The notes beneath the pieces are model-generated. The model saw only the letters and a list, made by a program, of their open reading frames with translations, was not told the origin of the DNA and ran no database searches. Shown here piece after piece: positions 32,401-41,357 of a stretch of 64,000 bases of DNA. The translations under genes and the position numbers were made by a program. Positions within the stretch are counted from its first letter, which is position 1, and every line of letters starts with the position of its first letter. The DNA lies in the NCBI RefSeq assembly GCF_025144465.1, contig NZ_CP083556.1:62001-126000 (forward strand). The letters are read 5' to 3'. The stretch comes from Leisingera sp. S132. Lineage in GTDB: Bacteria > Pseudomonadota > Alphaproteobacteria > Rhodobacterales > Rhodobacteraceae.

Positions 32401-35400
32401 CTGGCCATCGATTGCAGGCCATGACCTCAACAACGCGATCGGCACCGGCAGCGGCAATGACAATGTGGCGCTGGGGGCGGGCAACGACACCTATTACGCG
32501 GGCCTGGGCAATGACACCATTGCCGGGGAAAGCGATTACGACACGCTCGACTACAGCCGCCTGGATGCGGGGTATACCGTCGATTTCTCCGGGCTGGATG
32601 CCAATGGAAATGGCTCCATCCGCATTCTGAACAGCGACGGCACGCTGGCGGCAACGGATACGGTGTCCGGCTTTGAGGCGATCACCGGCACCGCCCATGG
32701 CGAGGCGATCGCGCTGGATACGGGCGACAATGAGCTCCGCGGCGGCGGCGGCAACGACACCCTGCGCGGCGGCGCGGGCAACGACCGCTTCCTGTTCGGG
32801 TCGAACGACGGCGCGGATGTGCTGCCGGATGCGGCAATCGGCGATGTGCTGGTGTTTGAAGGCCCGGACAGCAGCGCGGCGCCGTCGCTGGCGCGCACCG
32901 GCAGCGCCGGGAATTACACCTATACCGTCACCTTCGGCAGCACCACGGCGACGTTTTCCTCGCCTGATCTGCTGGACCTGAATGCCACTTCGGCCAGCGC
33001 CGGCGGCATCACCACCTGGGAGATGACGGTGGCGGACGGCACGCTGGTGGCGCGCGATGACAGCGGCGCCGCCTTCAACACCGATGAGGACACGGTGCTG
33101 ACCACCGGCGACGTGCTGGCCAATGACACCGATCCGGGCATCGCCAATGTGCAAATCGTGTCCTTTGACGCCGTCTCGGCGCACGGCGCCACGGTGACGC
33201 GGGTGCCGGGCACCGGCCAGTTCACCTATGATCCGGCCAATATCTTTGACGGGCTGATCGACGGGCAGTTTGCCACCGACACCTTCACCTACACGATTTC
33301 CGACGGCACCACGACGACCACGGCCACCGTCACCATCAATATTGCAGGCTTCACCGACAACCCGGTCGCCTATGCCGACAGCGCCACCACCAGCGAGGAC
33401 GCGCCGGTCACCATCGACGCGCTGGCCAACGACCTGGACCCGGGCGCGCAGGATGCTGTTGTTTCGCAGTATGACAGCACCGGCACTGGCGGCGGCACGG
33501 TGGTCTACAATGGTGACGGCACCTTCACCTATACGCCGGGCGCAGGATTCAACAGCCTGGGCGCAGGCGAGACCGGCACCGATACCTTTACCTATACGCT
33601 GGACGACGGGCGCTATGCCTCCACCACCTCCGTCACGGTGACGGTGACCGGGGTGGACGATCCCTTTACCGCGCAGGACGACAGCCGGGTGGTGCTGGAG
33701 GATCAGGTCCTGACGCTGGACGTGCTGGCCAATGACATCGACCCCGACGGTGATCCCGTCAGCCTGGTGAGCGTGGGCACGCCCAACGTGGGCACCGCCG
33801 AGATCGTCAATGGCCAGATCGTCTATACTCCGCCGCTGAACTATAACGGGCCGGTCACCTTCACCTATGACGCCACCGATGGTCTGAGCACGCAGACAGC
33901 CACGGTCTCGCTGAATTACGTGGCGGTGGATGACGCGCCGACCATCGTGAATGACACGGTCACCGCCACCATCGGGCGCGGGCCGGTGGTGATTGACGCG
34001 CTGGCCAATGACTACGACCCGGAAGGCGGGGCGCTGACGATCTGGGCGGCAAATGCCTGGTCCTCGCAGGGCGGGGCGGTGCAGATCGTTGACAACCAGA
34101 TCGTCTGGAACCCCGCATCGAACTTGGGGCCTGGGACCTATCAGCTGTACTACGGCATCCGCGATGACGCGGGGCACGTCACCTACAACGGGCAGATCGA
34201 CGTCACGCTGATCAATGAGCAGGCGCCCTATACGGTCAACTATATCCTGACCGCCGCAGAGGATGTGCCGTTCACTTTCACCGGCACCGAGTCCTATTTC
34301 GACCGCAACGGCGACACCCTGTCGGTCGTCAGCGTTCAGACGGAGAACATCGCCAACGCAACCGTCGCCCAAAACCCGGACGGGACGTATACGGTCACAC
34401 CGGATGCCAACTTTGTCGGCATCGTTTACGTGCCGGTGGTTGTCACCGATGGCCTGCATGAGGTCACCCATACCCAGCAGATCGATTTCCGCAACACCTA
34501 TGATCCGATCACCCTGAACGGCGATACCTACCGCATCCGGCCGGATGAGCTGCTGACCGTGAGCACGGTGGATCTGCTGGCCAATGACGTCAATCCGGAC
34601 GGCGCCTTGAACGGCTGGGTGACGTCCGTCGGGCTTGGGGTCAACGGCACCGTCACCGGTTATACCGGCGAGAGCCAGAGCATCAATTACGCGACCTCAA
34701 GCCACCCGGGCATCATGACCGGTCCCAGCGCTATACTACTGGAACAGTGGGGCGGGCGGGTCAATTTCACGCCGGATGCCGGGTTCCACGGGATCGCCAG
34801 CTTCCAGTACAATTTCTTTGAGAGCGCGATCCACGCCTATACCGCCGTCAACGGCACCGTCACCGTCTATGTCGACAATGATGTGGCCGCCGCAGACGAC
34901 ACCGCCAGCACCGCCGAGGACACTGCCGTCATCATCAATGTTTTGGCTAACGACAGCGATGCCGATGGCGATGCGATGGTGGTGCACCGGGTGGATCAGC
35001 CCGCCAACGGCACCGCCGAGGTGCTGGCGGACGGCACCATCCGGTACACACCGGACGCCAACTTCAGCGGCACCGAGACGATCACCTATTACGTGGGGTC
35101 TGAGTTCCAGCCGGAAAGCGCGGCCAGCACCGCGACCATCACCGTCACGGTGACACTGGTCACCGATGCGGTCACCGCGGTGGATGACAGCGTCACCACA
35201 GCGGAGGACCAGCAGGTCGTGCTGGACCTGACGGCGAACGATCTCAATCCGGACGGGCTGGGCGGCGCAGTGCTGTCTGTTGGCACGCCGGGGCATGGCG
35301 CTATCGTGCAGAGCGGCCAGACATTCACCTATGTGCCGGATGCCGATTTCAACGGCACCGACAGCTTCAGCTACACCCGCGAGGACGGGCTGGGCGGCAC

Positions 35401-38400
35401 CACCACCGCAACAGTCACCGTCACTGTGACCGGGGTGAATGACGCGCCTGTTGCCAATGCCGACAGCGTGACGGTGGCAGAGGACGGTAGCCTGACCTTT
35501 GACCCGCGCAGCAATGACAGCGATCCCGAAGGCACCGCGCTGAGCATCACCGGCCTGGGCACGCCCGCGCATGGCAGCGTTCAGATCAACGCCGATGGCA
35601 CCGTGACCTATGTGCCGGATGCCAACTATTTCGGCAGCGACAGCTTCACCTACACGGTAAGCGACGGCGAACTGACTGCGACAGCCACCATCACCGTGGC
35701 TGTGCAGCCGGTGCAGGACGCCCCGGTGGCGGTGAATGACAGCGCCAGCACGGCGGAAGACACCGCCGTGGTGATCGATGTTGCCGCAAATGACATGGAG
35801 CTGGACGGCGAGGCTCTGACAGTTACCGCCGTCACTGGCGCCGCCAATGGCCAGGTGCAGTTCAGCGGCGGCCGGATCACCTATACGCCGGATGCGGATT
35901 TCAACGGCTCTGAGCAGCTGACTTATACAGTTTCGGACGGAAATGGCGGCACCGCCACTGCAACGGTGGACATAACCGTAACGCCGGTGAACGATGCGCC
36001 GGTAGTGGTGAATGACACATCCTCCGCAGCGCAGAGCGCCACGCAAACAGTGGCACCGCTGGCGAATGACAGCGATGTGGACGGGCTGCAGCTGAGCATC
36101 ACCGCTCTGAACGGCACCGCGGTGCAGCCGGGGCAGTTTATCAGCCTCGCCAGCGGTGCGCTGGTGTTCCTGAACGGCGACGGCACGGTCAGTTTCTTCC
36201 CCGGCGGCAGTTACGACCACCTGGCGTTGGACCAAAGCGCCATTGAAACCGTTACCTATACCATCTCGGATGGCGCAGGCGGCACCTCCTCTGGCACCAT
36301 CCAGTTCACCGTGACCGGCATCAACGACGCGCCTGTTGCGGCGCCGGACAGCGCTGCCACGCAGGAAGACACCGCGGTGACGGTGGGCGTGCTGACCAAT
36401 GACTGCGACGCAGAGGGCAACCCGCTGACCCTGACAGCGGTAGCAGACCCGGCGAACGGCACGGTGAGCTTCACTGCAGGCGGCAGCATCACCTTTACGC
36501 CGGATCAAAACTTCAACGGCACAGAGGTGATCACTTACACCGTGTCTGACGGGCTGGGCGGCAGCAGCACCGGCACCCTGACAGTCACCGTGGCCCCGGT
36601 GAACGACCTGCCGGTGGCGGCAGATGATGCGGTCTCCACCAATGAGGACACCGCCGTCACCATCGATGTGCTGGCCAATGACAGCGATGCGGAGACAGCC
36701 AATTTGCTGGTCACTGGCACCACTCAGGGCGCAAATGGTACTGTAGAGATCGTGAACGGCCAGCTGGTCTATACGCCGGATGCCAATTTTCATGGCACCG
36801 ACAGCTTCATCTATACGGTGAACGACCGCCAGGGCGGGAAAGCTGAAGCCACGGTCACGGTCACCGTGCAGCCGGTGAATGACGCGCCGGTGGCTGCAGG
36901 CGACACGGCAACCACCAGCGAGGACAGCCCGGTCACCCTGGCGCCGCTGGCCAATGACAGAGATGCGGAAGGCGGCGTGCTGGCGATCACCGCACTGGAC
37001 GGCACCCCGGTGACCGAAGGCGGCAGCGTTACCCTGGCCAGCGGCGCCATTGTCACTCTGAACGCGGACGGGACCGTCACCTTTGATCCCAACGGCGCTT
37101 ATGACAACCTGCAGCCCGGCGGCAGCCCGGCGGTGGTGCAGATCCCCTACAGCATTGCCGATTCCGGCGGGCTGGCGGACTCCGGCGTGATCGAGATCAC
37201 GGTGACCGGGGCGAACGACCCGGCTGCATTCTCGGGCCAGCTGAACGCGGCGATGTCCGAAGACGGCGCCGGCACCAGCGGCCGGATCGCCGTCACCGAT
37301 CCGGACAGCCTGCAGCAGATGACCCCGGGAAGCTATACCGGCAACTACGGCAGCCTCAGCCTGGCGGCGGACGGCAGCTGGAACTACACCCGCACCGCAG
37401 TCCTTGATTACCTGGAGCCGGGCCAGAGCGTCATTGACAGCTTTGCCCTCACTTCAGCGGATGGAACGCCGGCCGCCCTGGAGATCACCATTGAGGGCGC
37501 GCTGGATCATCTGGCCATCACCGGCACAGCCGCGGGCGAGAGCCTGACCGGGGGCAGCGGCAACGACACTCTCTCCGGCCTGGGCGGTGATGACACCATG
37601 ACTGGCATGGGTGGCAATGACATCATCGAAGGCGGCTCTGGCTTTGACTATGCTGCCTATCTTGGCAACAGCGACGAATTCACCTTTGCCCTTGCAACAG
37701 ACGGCCGCGGCATTCTGGTAACGGATTCCAACGCGCTTGACGGGCTGGATGAGGGGACCGATCTGCTGTTGGCGGGCACTGATGCCATCGTGTTTGCAGA
37801 TGATGCGGTCGGCAGCATCGTCTGGCAGGGGGACCAGGCGGTGTCGATGGAATTGCGTCAGAACGGCCAGCTTATCTCGCGGCTGGGCGAAACAGCGGAC
37901 GGGCTGGGGAGGGCCGTCACCTATCAGGACGGTGTCGTGGCAACTGTGACTTTCACAGATACCAGTGCGGACGGCAGTGCGCAGCCTTGGGCGTCGCTTA
38001 CCCGGACCCTCAACAGCAGCGGTCAGGTGGCGCAAAGCGAAATCGTCTTTGACAATGGCACGACCCGTTCGGTTGTGAACAACTACGAGAACGGTGTCCT
38101 GGCCACCCGCACGCTGACAGACGGTGCAGGCAGCGCCAGCAGCGCCCGCTGGCAAAGCATCCAGCGCAGCATGGATGCCAGCGGCAATGTCCTGCAGTCA
38201 GACATCGTCTATGACGACGGCACCACAAGATCCGTGCAGAACAGTTTTACGGATGGCATCAGAACCGGTCAGGTTTTAACCGACGGGGACGGCGCGCAAA
38301 GCGGTGCCCGCTGGCAGGCTATAGCCCGCACTTTTGATACCAGCGGCAACATTCTGAGCACCGAAGTGAATTTTGACGATGGCACCTTGCAGATGCGCGA

Positions 38401-38698
38401 GAACACCTGGAGCGGCGGTGTCCTCGCGGCACAGGTCATTACAGACGGCACCGGTACGCAAAGCAGCGCCAACTGGAGCCGTCTGGAGCGCTTTTTTGAC
38501 GCGGACGGCAGCTTAGCCCGCAAAGTCATCAATTGGGACGATGGGGACCGCACGATTGCTCTCTATGACGCTGGAATTCTGACAACACTGACCCGCGAAG
38601 ACCTGAACGGCGACCAGCCGTTCGATAGCAGAACAACGGTCTTTGCTCCGGATGGATCCATTATTGATACAACATTTGTCTGGGATGTGATCGGGTAG
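29471..38698 (+). CDS. Giant RTX / cadherin-like repeat surface protein, 3075 residues
   Basis: A 3075-residue acidic repeat protein, probably exported by type I secretion and used for adhesion or biofilm. A helical and hydrophobic N-terminal part (about 1-275) has no classical signal peptide. RTX nonapeptides (GGxGxDxL type) form blocks at about 729-877, 990-1040 and 1082-1130. Then come about fourteen tandem cadherin-like repeats of 90-100 residues, each with a DAPVAVNDSASTAEDTAVVIDVLAND-type start, at about 1190-2580, one VCBS-like repeat (about 2580-2680), a last RTX block (2685-2733) and a C-terminal set of 54-residue repeats (2840-3075). RTX repeats bind Ca2+ outside the cell. The GTG at 29471 has GGAGAG five bases upstream. 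No type I ABC exporter or adaptor is nearby. The antisense strand also shows long open frames, which are shadows. Confidence 0.88.
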   Translation: MVKTVTTDAGAFAVYEAYLRAAEGGSEPLLDLSDAGFYGSSGQGMTAAELQQENIDISAALLAGEQGYGGANPLSVEAVSQIAESLLAQVSQVSGLTAEPNANFTDAELQARADQLSADMLAEFQAQIAANPSVAVVLPSTPEQEAQFNQGVVTAVKDLADARGYFQKLAAGDTSPEVIGLTVAAAVKTATSILAVLPLPPAAKAAVNIVNFATYLAPGIAAAVKGDGDPAALLTIGLQMATSVLTWGASDYFFDYIAPVIVSAAVNAELGANGVIDLSPTAITQGLVEAAVHDNGGTLPDWWYSATGGSGNFDQTYQRAQSIADSYGSLLNPQSYMASLSAQLTAQYASYGNYYQELTLNLDSNLGPQRYYFSQNGGLTYRPFFTASNIILPGVDPNTSNPWDLISVINAPVGINGGLYVLEKDTAAFSASNAADTVFAPAGRPVNLLAGDDTFNFAQDAAGGTGVSPYYQTVTAGLIDGGDGFDTLSTLGLTEGNAAGYTGDIVIDHNTVRYVTGPFYGLDASNFRTIATHRNFEEFHTGSLRLFDMRQSAYAVKLVTENATDGVSQSHIYGSAYGDTLIVDSGRSVTARITLWQGQVTSVSYGDNSSQLIAVDAGAGHDYVAGELVNGASYQGGAGIDTFEILTPDVNRAPEPSVIANTYFVTSLDLETGATWMRTHAVGNSIHSWITTPHYDVLVHTDTTATVQGFEWAVGSQYSDIIYAQNAGSRIRGQAGDDTLHGRDGRDQLYGGDGHDSLLGGGGTDRLQGGNGNDTLDGGAGRDVIMGGSGDDVITDLQGANLISGGAGNDRITTGDAANEIFGSSGNDTITTGNGANTISGGAGNDRIYTGSGNDSVDLGAGVDEVLAGAGDDTVTDTWAPGGLISYYDRLTLQPVYRSATVDGGEGYDVLTLDISGSSMLFTDLAIFRSESFSYDFVTGVSHGALPTSYVNFEEIHLTGGNITVDMVDWLDYEPDFWPSIAGHDLNNAIGTGSGNDNVALGAGNDTYYAGLGNDTIAGESDYDTLDYSRLDAGYTVDFSGLDANGNGSIRILNSDGTLAATDTVSGFEAITGTAHGEAIALDTGDNELRGGGGNDTLRGGAGNDRFLFGSNDGADVLPDAAIGDVLVFEGPDSSAAPSLARTGSAGNYTYTVTFGSTTATFSSPDLLDLNATSASAGGITTWEMTVADGTLVARDDSGAAFNTDEDTVLTTGDVLANDTDPGIANVQIVSFDAVSAHGATVTRVPGTGQFTYDPANIFDGLIDGQFATDTFTYTISDGTTTTTATVTINIAGFTDNPVAYADSATTSEDAPVTIDALANDLDPGAQDAVVSQYDSTGTGGGTVVYNGDGTFTYTPGAGFNSLGAGETGTDTFTYTLDDGRYASTTSVTVTVTGVDDPFTAQDDSRVVLEDQVLTLDVLANDIDPDGDPVSLVSVGTPNVGTAEIVNGQIVYTPPLNYNGPVTFTYDATDGLSTQTATVSLNYVAVDDAPTIVNDTVTATIGRGPVVIDALANDYDPEGGALTIWAANAWSSQGGAVQIVDNQIVWNPASNLGPGTYQLYYGIRDDAGHVTYNGQIDVTLINEQAPYTVNYILTAAEDVPFTFTGTESYFDRNGDTLSVVSVQTENIANATVAQNPDGTYTVTPDANFVGIVYVPVVVTDGLHEVTHTQQIDFRNTYDPITLNGDTYRIRPDELLTVSTVDLLANDVNPDGALNGWVTSVGLGVNGTVTGYTGESQSINYATSSHPGIMTGPSAILLEQWGGRVNFTPDAGFHGIASFQYNFFESAIHAYTAVNGTVTVYVDNDVAAADDTASTAEDTAVIINVLANDSDADGDAMVVHRVDQPANGTAEVLADGTIRYTPDANFSGTETITYYVGSEFQPESAASTATITVTVTLVTDAVTAVDDSVTTAEDQQVVLDLTANDLNPDGLGGAVLSVGTPGHGAIVQSGQTFTYVPDADFNGTDSFSYTREDGLGGTTTATVTVTVTGVNDAPVANADSVTVAEDGSLTFDPRSNDSDPEGTALSITGLGTPAHGSVQINADGTVTYVPDANYFGSDSFTYTVSDGELTATATITVAVQPVQDAPVAVNDSASTAEDTAVVIDVAANDMELDGEALTVTAVTGAANGQVQFSGGRITYTPDADFNGSEQLTYTVSDGNGGTATATVDITVTPVNDAPVVVNDTSSAAQSATQTVAPLANDSDVDGLQLSITALNGTAVQPGQFISLASGALVFLNGDGTVSFFPGGSYDHLALDQSAIETVTYTISDGAGGTSSGTIQFTVTGINDAPVAAPDSAATQEDTAVTVGVLTNDCDAEGNPLTLTAVADPANGTVSFTAGGSITFTPDQNFNGTEVITYTVSDGLGGSSTGTLTVTVAPVNDLPVAADDAVSTNEDTAVTIDVLANDSDAETANLLVTGTTQGANGTVEIVNGQLVYTPDANFHGTDSFIYTVNDRQGGKAEATVTVTVQPVNDAPVAAGDTATTSEDSPVTLAPLANDRDAEGGVLAITALDGTPVTEGGSVTLASGAIVTLNADGTVTFDPNGAYDNLQPGGSPAVVQIPYSIADSGGLADSGVIEITVTGANDPAAFSGQLNAAMSEDGAGTSGRIAVTDPDSLQQMTPGSYTGNYGSLSLAADGSWNYTRTAVLDYLEPGQSVIDSFALTSADGTPAALEITIEGALDHLAITGTAAGESLTGGSGNDTLSGLGGDDTMTGMGGNDIIEGGSGFDYAAYLGNSDEFTFALATDGRGILVTDSNALDGLDEGTDLLLAGTDAIVFADDAVGSIVWQGDQAVSMELRQNGQLISRLGETADGLGRAVTYQDGVVATVTFTDTSADGSAQPWASLTRTLNSSGQVAQSEIVFDNGTTRSVVNNYENGVLATRTLTDGAGSASSARWQSIQRSMDASGNVLQSDIVYDDGTTRSVQNSFTDGIRTGQVLTDGDGAQSGARWQAIARTFDTSGNILSTEVNFDDGTLQMRENTWSGGVLAAQVITDGTGTQSSANWSRLERFFDADGSLARKVINWDDGDRTIALYDAGILTTLTREDLNGDQPFDSRTTVFAPDGSIIDTTFVWDVIG

Positions 38699-38753
38699 GC
38701 TGCGCAGTCTTGATCAGCCACTTCCGGGCCGCAGCGCTGAAGCGGGCCCGCGA

Positions 38754-39245
38754 ATGATAAGTAATGGCAGCAAGGTTAAAGCGGCATTCGCGATCATTTC
38801 GGCCTGTGCTGTTCTGATGCTTGTTGAGGGCCTGATCGAGATTGCCGATCCGGCCTGGTGGGAAGATTGGGAGAAGTATCACTTCCTGGAGCTTCTGGTC
38901 ACAGTAGGCCTGCTGTTTGCCGTTGCTTTCCTGAGCTTCGAAGTCCGGGCGATGCGGCAGGCCGCCGATACCATGGCGGCAAAGCTGGAGGCTGCGTCCG
39001 GCTCGTTCAATCAGCTGCTGGAAGCGCACTACGATGCCTGGGGGCTCACACCAACCGAGCGGGAGGTGGCGCGGCTGGTGCTTAAGGGCTGTTCCAATGC
39101 CGAAATCGCCGAGATCCGCAATGCCGCGACCGGAACGGTCAAGGCTCAGACCCACTCGATTTATGCCAAGTCCGGGCTCTCAGGAAAGAGCCAGCTGATG
39201 GGTTTCCTCTTGGAAGAGCTGACGGATGGTCACTCTTTGAAGTAG
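38754..39245 (+). CDS. Membrane-anchored LuxR-type regulator
   Basis: A 163-residue protein with two membrane helices (about 8-30 and 44-64), a short helical linker and a C-terminal LuxR/GerE helix-turn-helix (97-155; LTPTEREVARLVLKGCSNAEIAEIRNAATGTVKAQTHSIYAKSGL in part). It has neither receiver nor autoinducer-binding domain. It starts 55 bases after the giant surface-protein gene on the same strand and may be co-transcribed with it or regulate it. The signal sensed is unknown. The ribosome site before the ATG at 38754 is weak. Confidence 0.85.
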   Translation: MISNGSKVKAAFAIISACAVLMLVEGLIEIADPAWWEDWEKYHFLELLVTVGLLFAVAFLSFEVRAMRQAADTMAAKLEAASGSFNQLLEAHYDAWGLTPTEREVARLVLKGCSNAEIAEIRNAATGTVKAQTHSIYAKSGLSGKSQLMGFLLEELTDGHSLK

Positions 39246-39637
39246 GCAGTGTAGCGAAAACGCCCGGCAGCCGTACATTCGCTTCAGAAAATGCAGCGAG
39301 CGGGTGCAGTCATGTCTGGCCAGACGGTGTCGCTGCTAAGGAGCTCAGGGCTGCAAAGAGCCTGTTCTTTGCCGTTTAAGCTTGCGCCCCTCCGCCAGAG
39401 TCCGGTTCCAGGGACGCTTTCCTACAGCAAGCAAATGCGGGCCCGGTGCCCGTTTGGGCCGGCATTGTTTTGGCCAATGGCGGCTTCCCACGCATTTCAC
39501 CCGTCAATGTCTCGCGCAGCATCGGTCAATCCGGACTTAAACCGGTGCTCTGCTGCATCAGGCGTAACTGGCAGTAAATGCGGCAAAGCCTGCTGCCGGA
39601 GGTGATCCGCCCGAAGGCGGACCATCAAGTTTGAGCC
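39246..39637. other. Gap without a recognisable gene
   Basis: 392 bp between the LuxR-type gene and the recombination scar. A 104-codon frame at 39291-39605 has no ribosome site and no recognisable features, and I do not call it. No repeat or promoter stands out. Confidence 0.5.
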
Positions 39638-39756
39638 TCAGCCGACGATCATCTGCTTCATGCGCAGGGCTTCGTATTCCAGCTCCTTCAAGCGGAAGTT
39701 CACCACGTCGCCGACGGTGATCATGCCCGCGAGCTTGCCGTCCTTCAGAACCGGCA
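39638..39756 (-). pseudogene. 3' fragment of the CBS-domain gene
   Basis: 119 bp nearly identical to the last codons of the intact CBS gene (40721-40839), including its stop position, the EYEALRMKQMIVG-type end and the MITVGDVVNFRLKEL region. It lacks the start and both CBS cores. It ends in the 7 bases ACCGGCA (39750-39756), where it joins the broken marR copy. Confidence 0.85.
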
Positions 39757-40158
39757 ACGGTGGAACCGCCGCCCTGTTCACCGACTCGTGAAGACGTGAT
39801 AACGCCCGTCCCCCTGCCGCCGCTCAGGTGGTATGATGTGCTGTGAGGGATCGAGATGGCCGGGGAGGACGGCGTGCGGGCCTATGAGCTGACCCGCAAC
39901 CTTCTGTTCGAGCAATCCAACCTGTCGCGCATCCTGGCCCAGATGGTGAAACAGGAGCTGGTGCGTGAAACCGTGTTTCAACGTGACCGCCGCGGCAAGC
40001 TGCTGCACCTCACAGAGACCGGCGCGGCGCTGCGGTTGCAGATGTGGCAAATCTACGGTGCAGCGATAAAACAGGCGATGGAACCCTTGGACAGCGCGGA
40101 GGATCTGGAGGTGTTTCTGGAACGCCTGCAAAAGACCGGCGGCGGGCCGTTTCCGTGA
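39750..40158 (+). pseudogene. Broken duplicate of the marR gene
   Basis: 409 bp homologous to 28268-28760 (upstream region plus marR). Compared with the intact gene it is 84 bp shorter near the 5' end, losing the start codon and the first helices, and a TGG codon is now TGA at 39844-39846. The remainder (Met-Ala-Gly-Glu-Asp-Gly onward) stays open to the same stop, with few substitutions (for example Gly to Glu in VKQGLV). It could only make a truncated protein missing the N-terminal dimer helices. It begins at the ACCGGCA junction with the CBS fragment. Confidence 0.85.
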
Positions 40159-40234
40159 TGAAAAGAAACTGACAGCGCCAATCAGAATATAACCTTACAG
40201 CGCCGTTACTTGGCACAAATTGGTTGAGCAGTTT

Positions 40235-40648
40235 CTATGGTTTTCCTGGAGTATAGCTGACGGAGACTGCTTGGGCTCGGATAACCCCGGACAGTCCAAA
40301 TACCGGCTCGATCTGTAGCTCGTAGACGCCTGTATTCTCACCGGAACGAACCCGTTTCAGGGACAACCCGCCGATGACATTCTGATGGTTGAATCCTTCA
40401 ATCTCTAGTTCGAAAATCCGATCCATCGTAAACGTGACAACCGCATGTTTTTCTAGACGATAGTACCCATTTTCTATCTCACTGGTCATGTTCCTGGTGT
40501 GTATGGACAGTTTGGACTTGCCAGAGCGCTTGAGATGTAAATCAAGAACCTCAGCATCATGGAAACCGGGAACCCGCCCGAACCACTTAATCAGTTCCGG
40601 CCCGCCGTCGACAGTGCCGAAAGCCGAAGCGGTTGCATCTTCATTCAT
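40235..40648 (-). CDS. Imm50-like putative immunity protein
   Basis: A 137-residue soluble protein. The segment WFGRVPGFHDAEVLDLHLKRSGKSKL (part, about 22-47) followed by FELEIEGFNHQNVIGGLSL resembles the Imm50 immunity-protein family, in which the FHDAEV motif is conserved. Such proteins neutralise polymorphic toxins. No toxin gene is next to it; an orphan immunity role or another function is possible. ATG at 40648 was chosen; GTG at 40666 would add six residues. Placed between the recombination scar and the CBS gene, its codon use is less GC-rich than its neighbours, which hints at transfer. Confidence 0.55.
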   Translation of the reverse strand: MNEDATASAFGTVDGGPELIKWFGRVPGFHDAEVLDLHLKRSGKSKLSIHTRNMTSEIENGYYRLEKHAVVTFTMDRIFELEIEGFNHQNVIGGLSLKRVRSGENTGVYELQIEPVFGLSGVIRAQAVSVSYTPGKP

Positions 40649-40720
40649 TTCTGAAACTCTTGCCACAATTCAATCCGCGGGAAGGAAAGCGCGATCACCG
40701 CCGGCCTTCCCGCGTCCAGT

Positions 40721-41245
40721 TTAGCCGACGATCATCTGCTTCATGCGGAGGGCTTCGTATTCCAGCTCCTTCAAGCGGAAGTTCACGACGTCGCCGACGG
40801 TGATCATGCCCGAGAGCTTGCCGTCCTTCAGAACCGGCAGGTGGCGGAAGCGGCCCTCGTTCATCACCTTGGCGACGTCAATCAGCAGGTCGTCCGGCGC
40901 GCAGGTCTTGACCTCGCGCGTCATGATCTCCTCGACCAGCTGCGGCAGTGTGTGGCCCGGCGTGTCCGCCAGGCGGCGCACGATGTCACGTTCCGACAGG
41001 ATGCCTTGCAGCGTGCCGTTCTGGTCGGTGACGACCAGCGCGCCGATGCGCTTTTCCTTCAGCGCCTCCACCGCGTGGCCAACTGTGTCATTGGGGCGGA
41101 TTGCAAAGATCGCGTCGCCCTTGGCATCCAGCAGACTGGCGACGGTCGATTGGCCGTGTGACAAATTCGACTCGGCCGACTGGCTGTGGCTTTCCTGCCC
41201 GGCCTTGTCGCCCCGGGTGGGAGGCTGGTATGAGAACGGTGCCAT
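40721..41245 (-). CDS. CBS-pair protein
   Basis: A 174-residue protein with a tandem CBS pair. CBS1 is about 32-92 (IFAIRPNDTVGHAVEALKEKRIGALVVTDQNG and GILSERDIVRRLA) and CBS2 about 103-160 (MTREVKTCAPDDLLIDVAKVMNEGRFRHLPVLKDGKLSGMITVGDVV). The N-terminal 30 residues are polar and disordered. Stand-alone CBS pairs bind adenine nucleotides or regulate partner proteins. ATG at 41245 with AGGAGG upstream. A fragment of its 3' end is repeated at 39638-39756. Confidence 0.9.
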   Translation of the reverse strand: MAPFSYQPPTRGDKAGQESHSQSAESNLSHGQSTVASLLDAKGDAIFAIRPNDTVGHAVEALKEKRIGALVVTDQNGTLQGILSERDIVRRLADTPGHTLPQLVEEIMTREVKTCAPDDLLIDVAKVMNEGRFRHLPVLKDGKLSGMITVGDVVNFRLKELEYEALRMKQMIVG

Positions 41246-41357
41246 GCGCGGGGTCTCCTCCTGTATCCTGCATCAGGTCATGCCCCCATCTTAACGGCGG
41301 ATTATGATCCGGGAAGGGGCGAAATGACGCGAGCGCTAACAACAGCGGAAAAACAAC

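Noticed and set aside
32222-34471. 749-codon open frame on the minus strand across the giant gene
   Set aside because: Antisense shadow of the repetitive, GC-rich RTX/cadherin gene; low-complexity Arg/His/Gly-rich product without domains or ribosome site. The same holds for 30434-31333 and 34736-36793.
39291-39605. 104-codon frame after the LuxR-type gene
   Set aside because: No ribosome site, no family features, Ser/Arg/Pro-rich composition typical of a random frame in GC-rich DNA.
39856-40158. A functional second MarR regulator
   Set aside because: Lies after a nonsense codon in a truncated duplicate lacking the start and N-terminal helices; treated as a pseudogene.
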